From positions 10,788,001-10,852,000 of the forward strand of contig NC_046674.1 of assembly GCF_003369915.1 (NCBI RefSeq): 64,000 bases of DNA, read 5' to 3'. The translations under genes and the position numbers were made by a program. The notes under the pieces were generated by a model that was given only the letters and a program-made list of their open reading frames with translations, was not told where the DNA came from and ran no database searches. Of the stretch, positions 42,801 through 54,800 are shown one piece after another. The number at the start of each line of letters is the position of its first letter. Position 1 is the stretch's first letter. Origin of the DNA: Drosophila miranda. Lineage: Eukaryota; Arthropoda; Insecta; Diptera; Drosophilidae.

Positions 42801-45800
42801 TTGTTCCTTCCACTTTGTAGATCGAATTATTCCTTGCATGAACCGTTTAGGGTCTTATGCTCGGATTATAATTCCCTCTACCATATTATATCCACCACTA
42901 ATTCTCTTCCTCTTATTAAATTATTAATCCTTACACACCTTTCTATTAATTAGTAACTGTAGTGGTATTTGTACTTTGATTGCATGCTTAGTTTCTTAGT
43001 AAGTTTAGTACTAATTTTCCTCGAATGTTAGTCTAATAGCTATCTTTCTTGCATGTTCGCGTTTGGTTCGGCTACGCACCGCGCGTCATGCGGCAGCGCC
43101 CCTCGGTCGGTTGGGCGGGAGGAGGGCTGCGTTTTGCCTGGGATCCGCGCGTAACAGCCTTCTGCTGGTGTCACACGGGCCACTTGACGGTGCAGTAGCT
43201 GCATCGCCTCTTGAAAGATGCAGTCATTGCATGTCAACGTCCACAAAAATAATTGAAATCATCATGAAGGCTTTCATCGTTCTGTTTGCTCTGGCTCTGG
43301 CCGCTCCCGCTTTCGGTCGCACCATGGACCGTTGCTCCTTGGCCCGCGAGATGTCCGACCTGGGCGTCCCCCGCGATCAGCTGGACAAGTGGACCTGCAT
43401 TGCCGAGCACGAGTCCTCCTACCGCACCGGAGTGGTCGGACCCGAGAACTACAACGGCTCCAACGACTACGGCATCTTCCAGATCAACGACTACTACTGG
43501 TGCGCTCCCCCCACCGGTCGCTTCTCCTACAACGAGTGCGGCCTGAGCTGCAATGCCCTGTTGACCGACAACATCGAGCACTCCGTGCGTTGCGCCCAGA
43601 AGGTCCTCTCCCAGCAGGGATGGTCCGCCTGGTCCACCTGGAAGTACTGCGACGGCTCCCTGCCCTCCATCAACGACTGCTTCTAAGCTCTGATTTCGAC
43701 CCCTGAATAAAATGATTGCATAAAACGAATATGTATTCCTTGAATCTTTGCTCGTCTGTTCGGAGAACACGTGATGTCTCCTCCATTGCTATTCCTGAAT
43801 CTTCAGATAAGTTTCTCTTTTTCTGTGGCTGCAATTATTGATTGATTGGATTGATTCGTTTGGTGGCGAGCCTTTTCTCTGGCCAAATCACTTTCTAATC
43901 CAATGAATAGAATATGGATTCGCTAATCTAATAGATACTGTCGCCCTATCTTATGGCCATAAATACGTCGAAGCGCGAATTTAGAAACTTTTGCAAGACA
44001 AAACACACGTCAAATGAATTCGGCTGCCTTTCTGCGTCTTTTCTCCGATAGAAAGTAAGGCCGCCCCATGAGTTAAAGCCACAAGTGACAGCGCGGGTTA
44101 AACGCCAAATGGTAACCACCAAACGCAAACCCAAATCCAAACCCAAACCCAAAGACATATTCATTATAACTCCATTGAGCATCCATTGAGGCTGGGACCT
44201 GGTCGAAACGGAGGCCTGAACCAGTCAAACAGGTGCCTCTTGAGCGCAGAACTCGTCAATGAGTCTATATTTAAATAAATAAAATAAGAAACATAAAAAA
44301 CGTAAAGCGAATTATGAAAACATCCGTCTTGAATCAGCCACAAGACACCGTCAAACGTCCGCCGTCCAAGCCTCCTCTGAAAACAAAATAATGTCAAATC
44401 GATTATACAAAATGGGATTCGGCGCCCAGGGCCTCCCCGAAATTGTGCACACGATATGCGATTATTAGTCGATTGGCATCTCAGTGCCCAGGGTTGTTAT
44501 TATTTTCACTGTAATCGAGAGATTTCGATGGCATGGTGGGAGAAAGTGTGGCCACAAAACAACGCAAATTATCTGTCAAACATTGTATTTATTTCGAATC
44601 AAAAGCCAGAGCTTAGAAGCAGTCGTTGATGGAGGGCAGGGAGCCGTCGCAGTACTTCCAGGTGGACCAGGCGGACCATCCCTGCTGGGAGAGGACCTTC
44701 TGGGCGCAACGCACGGAGTGCTCGATGTTGTCGGTCAACAGGGCATTGCAGCTCAGGCCGCACTCGTTGTAGGAGAAGCGACCGGTGGGGGGAGCGCACC
44801 AGTAGTAGTCGTTGATCTGGAAGATGCCGTAGTCGTTGGAGCCGTTGTAGTTCTCGGGTCCGACCACTCCGGTGCGGTAGGAGCTCTCGTGCTCGGCAAT
44901 GCAGGTCCACTTGTCCAGCTGATCGCGGGGGACGCCCAGGTCGGACATCTCGCGGGCCAGGGAGCAACGGTCCATGGTGCGACCGAAAGCGGGAGCGGCC
45001 AGAGCCAGAGCAAACAGAACGATGAAAGCCTTCATGATGATTTCAATTATTGGAAACTGATGTCGAAATGGAGAGTGGCGTGTGCTTTTATAGTCCGCAA
45101 TTATCTCGATTTTCGCCATTTGTGGAGTACTATCTCGAGTGTGGTCCTATCGGAACTTGAAGCTAAGGAGGCGTCTAGTAAAATTAATCACACTATCGCC
45201 ACTCAAGTGGGGCCCTTAATCGTGCGATCCTCCAAATGTCGCGACAGCTAAAGAAAAAGCATCAGGGGCCAAGATTAGCCTCATCTTTGTCGGGGGTTTT
45301 TGGGGCACAAGGTATTAATTTTTTGTTAAGTTAAACGTTTGCTCTTCAAGCCATTAACCTTGTTAGCATCCCCTCCGTCTCCGCTGGGCAATTACTGCCT
45401 CTTCAGTGGGCAGATGTGGCACGGAGTACACGAGCGGCGCAGCTCTGCTTCCGACTTTAGGTCCAACTCGGGCTCCACTTTTGAGTACTTGAGTGAGACC
45501 TTTGGTAGAAGAAGAACTCCTCTGTTTGGGCTATGGCTTGTAACGGGCATGCGTTCGATCGTAAAACCACTGACTCGACAACGAGCCCCCAAGGCTACCA
45601 CACATCATCAACTTCCACATCAACATCAACATGAACATCATCACAGAGCGCCAAGAGGCAAGAGCGAAGAGCGAAGAGCCAAGAGCTGTGCTGCACATTG
45701 CTTTCCCAATGGATGGATTGGGCGGAGGAGGTAGACTCTAACGCCAACTCCAGCTGTAACTCTGACTCTGACTAACGATACAACCACAAGTATGCAAACG

Positions 45801-48800
45801 ACAGAGAGCCTCAGCTGTTGTTACATTAACCCCATTCGAGTGTAAGACTTTTGAGGAGGCGTTCAGACGAACAGACGGACGGGACGGGACGGTGCATTGC
45901 TGGGTAGCGGTATTCCTGGGGCCTGAGGCCTGAGGCATGCGGCCTGACCCGCCACTCGAAGAGACCCCGAGGAGGGGTTCGACCACAGATTTCCACACAG
46001 GTGAGGCGGAGTGCTTCTTTTTGGGATGTATCTATATGTATCTCCCCGACTAAGACACTACGACACTACGACTACGACTCTGCCAAGAAAGTTGTTAACC
46101 TTTCGCATGTGGCGTGCGGTTAACAGCAAAGACAAATGACAAAAGGCTACTGTAAAAGCAGTCGAGAGATGAAGATTGGCGACTGGAGATGGGGAGCGAT
46201 GGGAGATGGGAGATGGAAGACGCCTGATGAAAGATGGAATAGCTATTAGACAAAGTTGTTTCAAGTTTCAAGTTGAGGCCTTTGAAGCGTGACCCTCTTT
46301 GAGCCCCCCATGAATTAAAGATGAATTCACGATATTAATGATAATTTGTGAACATTCGAGGAGAGCCTTCTCATCGCCAATGAGTGGCCGATTCTTTTGA
46401 AGGCGAAGAAAGAATGTTTCTCACTTTTACTTTTTGTTTCGCTGATTTATCGACGACTCCACTCCACCGTCTTCACAGTCATCCCCAAAAGTGTGTCATC
46501 TAACAGTTGATTCTTCAAGAAGAGAAGAGAATCTCCAATAGACCAACACACAAGAGCAGACCAGACCAGACCAGACCTCATTGCCTATGCATGAGGCATG
46601 AGGCATGGGGTCGCTCTCAAAGTGGTGTCCCCTTGGAGGCCCAGGCCAATTAGGCAAAGCATCATTTCCCCCTCAAGAATCCACTAATTATCGTTCGAAC
46701 TTTCGGAAAAAGCAAACCACTGTTAGAATAATGGCCAAGAAAAGTTCTTCTACTTTCAAACGGTTCTCCAATCGGAGATGCGATCAAAGCCAATTACCGA
46801 ACGGCCAACGTCAGTGGTTCGATATTTGTAAACAAACATTTCAGATTAAAGTTGATTGATCAATCGGGTTTCGGCCACGGCCATATCGCAGCCGCAGACC
46901 AATTGACGGCAGCCCCAATGTGCCTTATCGCCCTACCGTCACGGCCCTCCTCCTCGAGTGGCTAGATAAGGCGACAGCCCTCGGAAAAGTGCTATAAAAA
47001 CGCCAATTGCGAGGACCTCATCATCAGTTTACTACCGTATTCCGAACCAACAAAACAAAATGAAGGCTTTCATCGTTCTGGTTGCCCTGGCTCTGGCCGC
47101 TCCCGCTTTCGGTCGCACCATGGATCGTTGCTCCCTGGCCCGCGAGATGTCCGACCTGGGCGTCCCCCGCGATCAGCTGGCCCGCTGGACCTGCATTGCC
47201 GAGCACGAGAGCTCCTACCGCACCGGAGTGGTCGGACCCGAGAACTACAACGGCTCCAACGACTACGGCATCTTCCAGATCAACGACTACTACTGGTGCG
47301 CTCCCCCCAGCGGTCGCTTCTCCTACAACGAGTGCGGCCTGAGCTGCAACTCCCTGTTGACCGACAACATCGAGCACTCCGTGCGTTGCGCCCAGAAGGT
47401 CCTCTCCCAGCAGGGATGGTCCGCTTGGTCCACCTGGAAGTACTGCGACGGCTCCCTGCCCTCCATCAACGACTGCTTCTAAGCTCTGATTCCGACCCCT
47501 GAATAAAATGATTGCATAAAACGAGTATCTGTTGAATTCTGTGACACTTTTGAATAGTATAAGTTTCTCTTTGGAGTCTCTGAATCCGGTGACTGTTCCT
47601 CTTGATTCATATTGATGGGGTTGATGGTTTCACTTTCTAATCACATGAATACGTATAGAACGATGCATATTCATGGGGGCCCGCTAATCTAGTTGATGGC
47701 TGATAGTGCCGCCATAAAAAGAAGAGCCAAACTAGAAACTTTTGCCAAAAGAAAATCATAAATATATCTTATTTGGGTTTTCTCCAATAGAAAGTGACAT
47801 CGATGCTTCGTCTGACGGACAAATGACAGCGGGGGTCAAAGTCAAGTAATTGCCCAACCCAGATCCAAAGACATATTCATTATAATTCCATCGAGCGGTG
47901 GGGGGGGCTGGTGTTCGAGGCCTGAGCACCAGTTGGACGGGTGGCTTTGGCTTTTGTCAGCGCAGAATTCATTTAAATTCATAAAAACTCAAAGCAACTT
48001 CCGTCTTGGATCGCAGACAAGATTATGCCCGTGAAAAAATGTCAAATCGGTTATAGAAATTGCTCAAAGCTAAAGGCCTCCTTGAAAATGTCCACATTGT
48101 GGACACGAAATGGTATTATTTGTCGATTGGGAGCATTGACGGGGACCGTCATTGCACCCAGAGGACAAAGGCACTGTAATATAATAATTCTAATACCTAA
48201 AATTTAGATTTAAAAATGTATGCCAATAGATCTGCTTCGAGTGTGGAAATTGTAAATAGAAAAAGTTTTTCACTTACATTTTCACATCCATACGAAAATC
48301 TTTGATTCAAATCTATTTAAATTAAATATTTTCATAGATTTAAATATTTCGAATATTTCAAGTACATTCATATTTAAATCAAAGAGAATTCTATTCTGCT
48401 TCCCTATGTCTGGAGAGAGGAAGCCAAATGGAAAACCTTAATTCTCCTCTCAAAAAAGTCTTTGATTCCAAATCAAACAGAGCAACAGTTTCAGAGTAGG
48501 CCTGCTGTTCAAGGATCTTTTTATTCGATATTTACGAGGGCCAAGAGATCTGTAAATGACAGCTGCATGACTAGATCCATTCCGAACAGAAGAACAGCCT
48601 GAAATCCAAGGCTCATTTCTGAAGAGTCTTCAGTCTTCCAAAAAATAAAACTAAAAAGACTGCGACCAAATGATCGATGAATGAAATCAGAAATATACAT
48701 ACCACGAATATCTAAAAGCACTTCAACCAAGAGAGATTGATTAGTACTACTGTATCCCATTACACACGCGCTGTCTGCCACAATACTATACTTTATCTTC

Positions 48801-51800
48801 AGTGATCACTAATCAAGAGCGGCTTCAAAGTTTTCGGGGGATTTTTCTCTGAGATTCACATACACTCTTGCAGATAGGCCCTCCTGCCTATCGAAGGAAC
48901 TACTTCAGATAACACTTCAGGGAGATATTTCGCCCTATAAAAGCGCAAACCTTCGTGCCATTCGACATCAGTTTCTTCCTTAAATTCTCAACATGAAGGC
49001 TTTCATCGTTCTGGTTGCCCTGGCTCTGGCCGCTCCCGCTTTCGGTCGCACAATGGACCGTTGCTCCCTGGCCCGCGAGATGTCCGACCTGGGCGTCCCC
49101 CGCGATCAGCTGGACAAGTGGACCTGCATTGCCGAGCACGAGAGCTCCTACCGCACCGGAGTGGTCGGACCCGAGAACTACAACGGCTCCAACGACTACG
49201 GCATCTTCCAGATCAACGACTACTACTGGTGCGCTCCCCCCACCGGTCGCTTCTCCTACAACGAGTGCGGCCTGAGCTGCAATGCCCTGTTGACCGACAA
49301 CATCGAGCACTCCGTGCGTTGCGCCCAGAAGGTCCTCTCCCAGCAGGGATGGTCCGCCTGGTCCACTTGGCACTACTGCAGCGGATGGCTGCCGTCCATC
49401 GATGAGTGCTTCTAAGAAGCAGTCTGTTTCCCCTGCCGGTCTGTTGCATTCCCATTCAATAAACTATGATTGTAAACTGATGTTTGTTCTGGCTGTTGTG
49501 TGGCTCCGAGCGTGTGCTCGCCTGCTCCCAGTGTCCGTCTGTCTGCAGACACTTTCTAAATGGAAGAAATGGGAGAAATGAGAAGAAAGAAAGGCCAAGA
49601 AAGAATCGATCGCAGCTTCCCTTCTAGTCGTTCGAGACATGGCATGGCATGGCGTGGCATGGCCTGGCCCATGGGCCGTTCGTTGACGTTGGACCGGTCA
49701 ATGAATTCTTAATGTGGCGGCCATCGGCAGGGCGGGGGGCAATAAATTACACAAGTGACCGCCGCCGTCGCTCAGGCTGGTGATAAATGTACGTAAAGTG
49801 GGCTCTAGCTCCACATCTTAGAACGGCAAAGGCAACGGGAACGGGAACTGTGGAGGTCTGTTCAAAGGAAGTGGAAACGCAAGACCCTCTTTGGGAGGCA
49901 CGCATCGATCGTCTGGGGAGAGAGAGATCGAGAACGTGGGGGGGGCCTAAAACAAAGCAGGAAACCAAAGACCGGAAAATTACACCATTCCAGGGAAAGA
50001 GGATAGAGGAAAGAGGAGATGGTAGACGAAGACCCCTGCCTGTGTCCAACCAAAGTGCCTGCCTGATGCCCCTCTCGAGTGTTTCCTATAATCTGAAGAC
50101 ATTAGCACAACTCCAGCTCCAGCTCCAGCACCAACTACAGCACCACAAGTGGAAATGCATAAGTAATTGTCTTCGGGCGTCGGGGTTGGGGTTCGGCGCC
50201 CTCTGGCTGCGACATTGCGTGGGTCAGACCCAAAGACAATTGGATGGAAATGGAATGATGGCAGTGGAAGTCGCTCTACCGTAAAGTTATGATGGTCCAG
50301 AGATACTTGTACTCGTACTCGTAGTCGTAGTCGTGGTCGTAACAATGCAGCGTTGGAACCACACTTACCGCAATGAGAGGGACAGAATGAGGGGCCATAG
50401 GTTCGGGTTTACACTTGGTTTGTGGCAGATCTAATTGGTTTCCAAGGAGGAGGAGTAGATGACATGCAGCTGGAGGAGGAGGGGGCGAATAGGGAATAGG
50501 CTGATGGTTGGCTGGTCGGATGGGAAAGAGGTTACTGCAGAATGGAGAGCACAAGAAAAGGTTCTGAAGCGATAGATCTGATGTTTTGTTAGTAGGAAGT
50601 TCCTCAGACATCACATCACATGACACGATCTCTATTTCGTAAGAGAAACGATTAGCAAGAAACGATCCTAAAGGAAACAGATTGACAGATCGAAAACTCA
50701 AGAAAAGTTCTGGAAGAACAAAAAAAGAATGACTCGCAGCAAGTGCCTCTCCATTCATTTGCCACATTAATCGGTTCTAGCTATTCTTGTGATTTAGATT
50801 CCAGATTAAGGGGCCGCATAATTAAATTATCACAAAAAAAACGAAGCGAGCCACTCCTCGAAGCGAATCTTTCGAGTATTTTCTGGTTCTTTTCCACTTG
50901 GAATATGCACACGGACACGGACACACACGGAACGGGGCTGATCTGATCTGATGCCACACACAAATTGAACGAATCGCATAGGTGTGATAGCTGATAGCGA
51001 AAGGGGGTTTACTTTTATCAATAGACACGCGTTCCACGGCGGTTGTCTAAACCCTCGAATGAAAAGTCAAAGTCTGAATGGCAGTATGGTTCCAGAATCA
51101 GCGGCGTGTGGAGGGGTCGCTTGAGTGGATCCGCTACGAAAGTTCTGCGGAGAAAGATCTCCGCTGAAGGATCTGGTTACGCGGTGGGTGAGTCTCTGTC
51201 TTTGTCTCTGTCTTTGTTGTTCTGCTCTTCTGTTCTCCCTGATGCTCAGGCATTACAATCCCCAGGGAATGAATATTGTATTACTGCTTTTTCCACCCGG
51301 TTACATTGACATGATCTTCAGCGGCCATGACACAGAGCCACCCGTGGCTTGGCCTTTTCTTTCGGCATCAATTACCCGAATGCCAGTACCAGTACCACTC
51401 TGCCCCACAAATTCGACTCACAAATTATAGACATTTCTTCCTCGTCCCTCGTCACTCCTCCCCTTCCTCCCCTCCTCCAAAAAAGCCACCAAAAACGCAA
51501 CTGTGTCAAATGGCAAGCTCCAGAGACCAGGCCAGGCCAGAGCAGACCAGAGACCCCGCGCTGTGATATTGTTTCAACAACCTTAAACCTTAATTATTAT
51601 ATTTGACAGCTGCTGGAGCTGTGGCTATATTTCTCTCTTGAAATATAACCCCGGGGCCCTCCAGTGCTCAATCTGTAGCAAACAAATCCCCAGTGAAAAC
51701 ACTATAATGAGCGTTGGAAAAGCGTCTTTCCCAAAAAACGTAAAAACGAAAAAAACGAAAAAAGCGACGAAGAAACGTATTTTAATTTAGAGTCAAGCGC

Positions 51801-54800
51801 GAGGCCGTCAAGCATGACAGTCGACAATCAAAAAGAAGATGACAAAAGTCGGGGATGGGCGACGCGATGCGATGCGATGCGATCTCGGAGCATAGCTCAA
51901 GGGAGCTCTGACAGCCTTGGGAAAATTCAGAGGAAATCTCCATGGAGAGATCTCTGACAGCAGCACCTGAAAAGTGGCCACATTTCTTTCGGGCTTCGGG
52001 CTTCGGGCTTTGCTTTGTTGGTTGCTAAATTCTCCTAATAGTCTTATCTTTCGAGTGCGAAATGCGAATGCAAATGGGGCTAAAGAAATGGAACTGCCAT
52101 GAGAACTTTTTGTCAGGCGGTGACTTAATCTCTGGCATCACCTGGCATCTGGTGGCAGCTGGTGGCATGCCACACCACATCCGATGATGGTCTTGTGCAA
52201 CACATCATCGCAGCGGGGCTGAATGGCTGAATGGAACATGGAACACACAATTTGGCAAGGTGTCGGCTCAACGAAACGAAGAGAAACTTTTACCATTTTC
52301 CACTTAAATTTCCTCCTTCTTTTTTATGGCTTTTGGAAGAGAACACCGCGATTGCGGGAAAGTTTTCTGGCTGCCTGCCTGCCTGCCAGCCACAGAGAGA
52401 TGAGATGAGATGAGAAGAGAATCTGGGGGCCATGTGGCGGATAGGATTAAAGTGGATTCAGCACATCCATCATCAGTCAATCAATCAGCGATCAGCGTTC
52501 AGCGTTCAGCGATCAGCGAACAGTCCAAAGAATGTCGTTCAACCCGCCTGCGGACACCCTTGAGAATAGCGCTACAAATTGATACATTAGGCTCGTACTC
52601 GTACTCGCACCCGTACCCGTACTCGTACCTGATTTTTCCCGCTTTAAGACAAGGCCCAAACCGCTGCTCAAAATGGCAAAGTTGATCTCCAACGATTAGC
52701 CCCAAAAGGCAATCCCATGGATACCCTACATCCATGTATCTGCCTGTATCTCTGTCTGTGCTCTGCTATGTGCGAGTATGTACGAGTATCTCTGAATTGA
52801 AATTGTTTTCAATTGCCAACTAAAGTCCGTTGCCACTTGCGATGGCAGACATTAAAAGTTTTCCACTTAGGGGACCATCCATGATAAACCCCCTCGATAA
52901 CGGGCGTCCAGTTTTCTTCATACGTAATTTGTTTTATGCTTGGAAATTAAATTAACTTGTTTTTTCAGTCACAGCCACAGCCCCGCGATCGAGTGCCGCG
53001 ATTGAGGCTCTGGCTGTCTGCTGGCTGTTGGTCATAATGTCTAATAGATTTCATTCGCTTTTAGCCCGGTCCAACTGTCATAATGACACTGTTATGTGTG
53101 GGCCATTATGTATATATAAAATTTCACTTTTTACAGCCAAAAAGGAGGCTCTCTTTTGCTGCTTTTCTGCGACAGTTTTGCAATGGTCCCCCCTCACCCT
53201 CCCCGAAAAGAGCACGAGTCCCTCATTAAGAGAAATCTTTATTGGTTGTACAATCCTCGAGGATTTATATAATTATTTTACATATATGCATGCACGATAT
53301 TTGAAACATTTGAGACATTAGAAACAGTTGTCGATCGATGGCAGGGAGCCAGTGCACCCTGGCCAAGCGGACCAGCCTTGCTTCTCCAGGATCTTCTTGG
53401 CACAGAGCACGGAGTGGGAAATGTCATCTTCCAAGAAGGCCTCACACTTCACCTTGCACTCGACATCCCTGGCAGCCTGATCCTTCGAATAGCACCAATA
53501 CGCATTGCTGATCTGGAAGATCCCGTAATTCCGGAAGCCCTTATCATTCGGGGGGCTCACCGCGTCGGTGTGGTAGTTGCTCTGGTTGTCGGCGATGCAG
53601 GCCCAGCGGGCCAGCTGATCCCGGGGAACACCCTTGTTGGCCATCTCTCGGGCCAAGGAGCAGCGATCCATGGTGCGGGTGGCCAGGATGCCAGGAGCAA
53701 GGCAGGCCACAATCAGGGCACAGATCAGTAGCGAAGCTCTCATTGTAGAAACGTTTATTGTTCGACTTGTAAACTGATTGACTGACGATCCAAGTCAGGG
53801 AGTATTTATACTCAACGTGGATGAAAAGAACCAAGAAGATTATGTATGGGCATATATTTTCTTGGAATCACTGGACAAATATGTGCAGTCCCTATGATAC
53901 CTTATCATCGAGGTGGATAAGAAATCAACAAATGCACATCACGATGCACACCATAAGAACTATTTATATGCCTTTGTAATTGTAATTTTCTCAGAAAAAT
54001 GTGTAAAAACATCACAGAAATATGTGTATTGGATAAATCCTAAGTATATGTCGGAGACTGCAAAATGTAGGGTAAGAAAACGTCTACCAAGAAACTGAAA
54101 CAAATAAATAGAAAAATGATACGAAGTCCGTTCCGTTACTTCCATGCTTTACACGACAAGTCCCGTATTTGCTGGGAGCACCGCACAGTGGCACCACAGC
54201 CGAAGAAAAGGTGGCAACAGTTACCCATGAATACACGCATCTGGTAGACAATTTGTAGTCTAGGAGATGCGAGAGCATTCACAGTTGAACGTTTTTTCCG
54301 CGAGCAGCTCACTCAATTTGGATCCACAAACTGCATCTTTAAGGTAGAATCGAAAGTAGATAATACTATATGGAATTTATCTTTTAGTCTCTTCTATTAG
54401 GTGTACTCATTGTTATCAATACTCAGCAAAGAAACCTGGTCTGTTGCAAAACCCCCAATTTTTGGGCTTTTTTCCAACCTGGATCCACAAACTGCATCTT
54501 TAAGGTAGAATCAAAAGTATATGGTATTTATCTTTTTAGTCTCTCTTATTAGGTGTACTCATTGTTATCAATATTCAGCAAAGAAACCTGGTCTGTTGCA
54601 AAACACCACATTTTTGGGCTATTTTCCTACCTTCACTTAACTTTTAGAAAAACTACCCCGAGGTTTCCTTCGGAGGAATATATTATTATACCCAAAACTT
54701 AAAATGTGTAAAGGGGAATATATTTATTTTGTAGTGAAAGTGAGCTGAAAAGCCCGCAGGTCCCACTGTGCGACGCCTCAGCCGGCGCTCAGTGTCTCGC

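Noticed and set aside
43063..43263. 67-codon in-frame N-terminal extension of lysozyme 5
   Set aside because: Encoded by the LINE-derived insertion; the conserved signal peptide start at 43264 is the real one.
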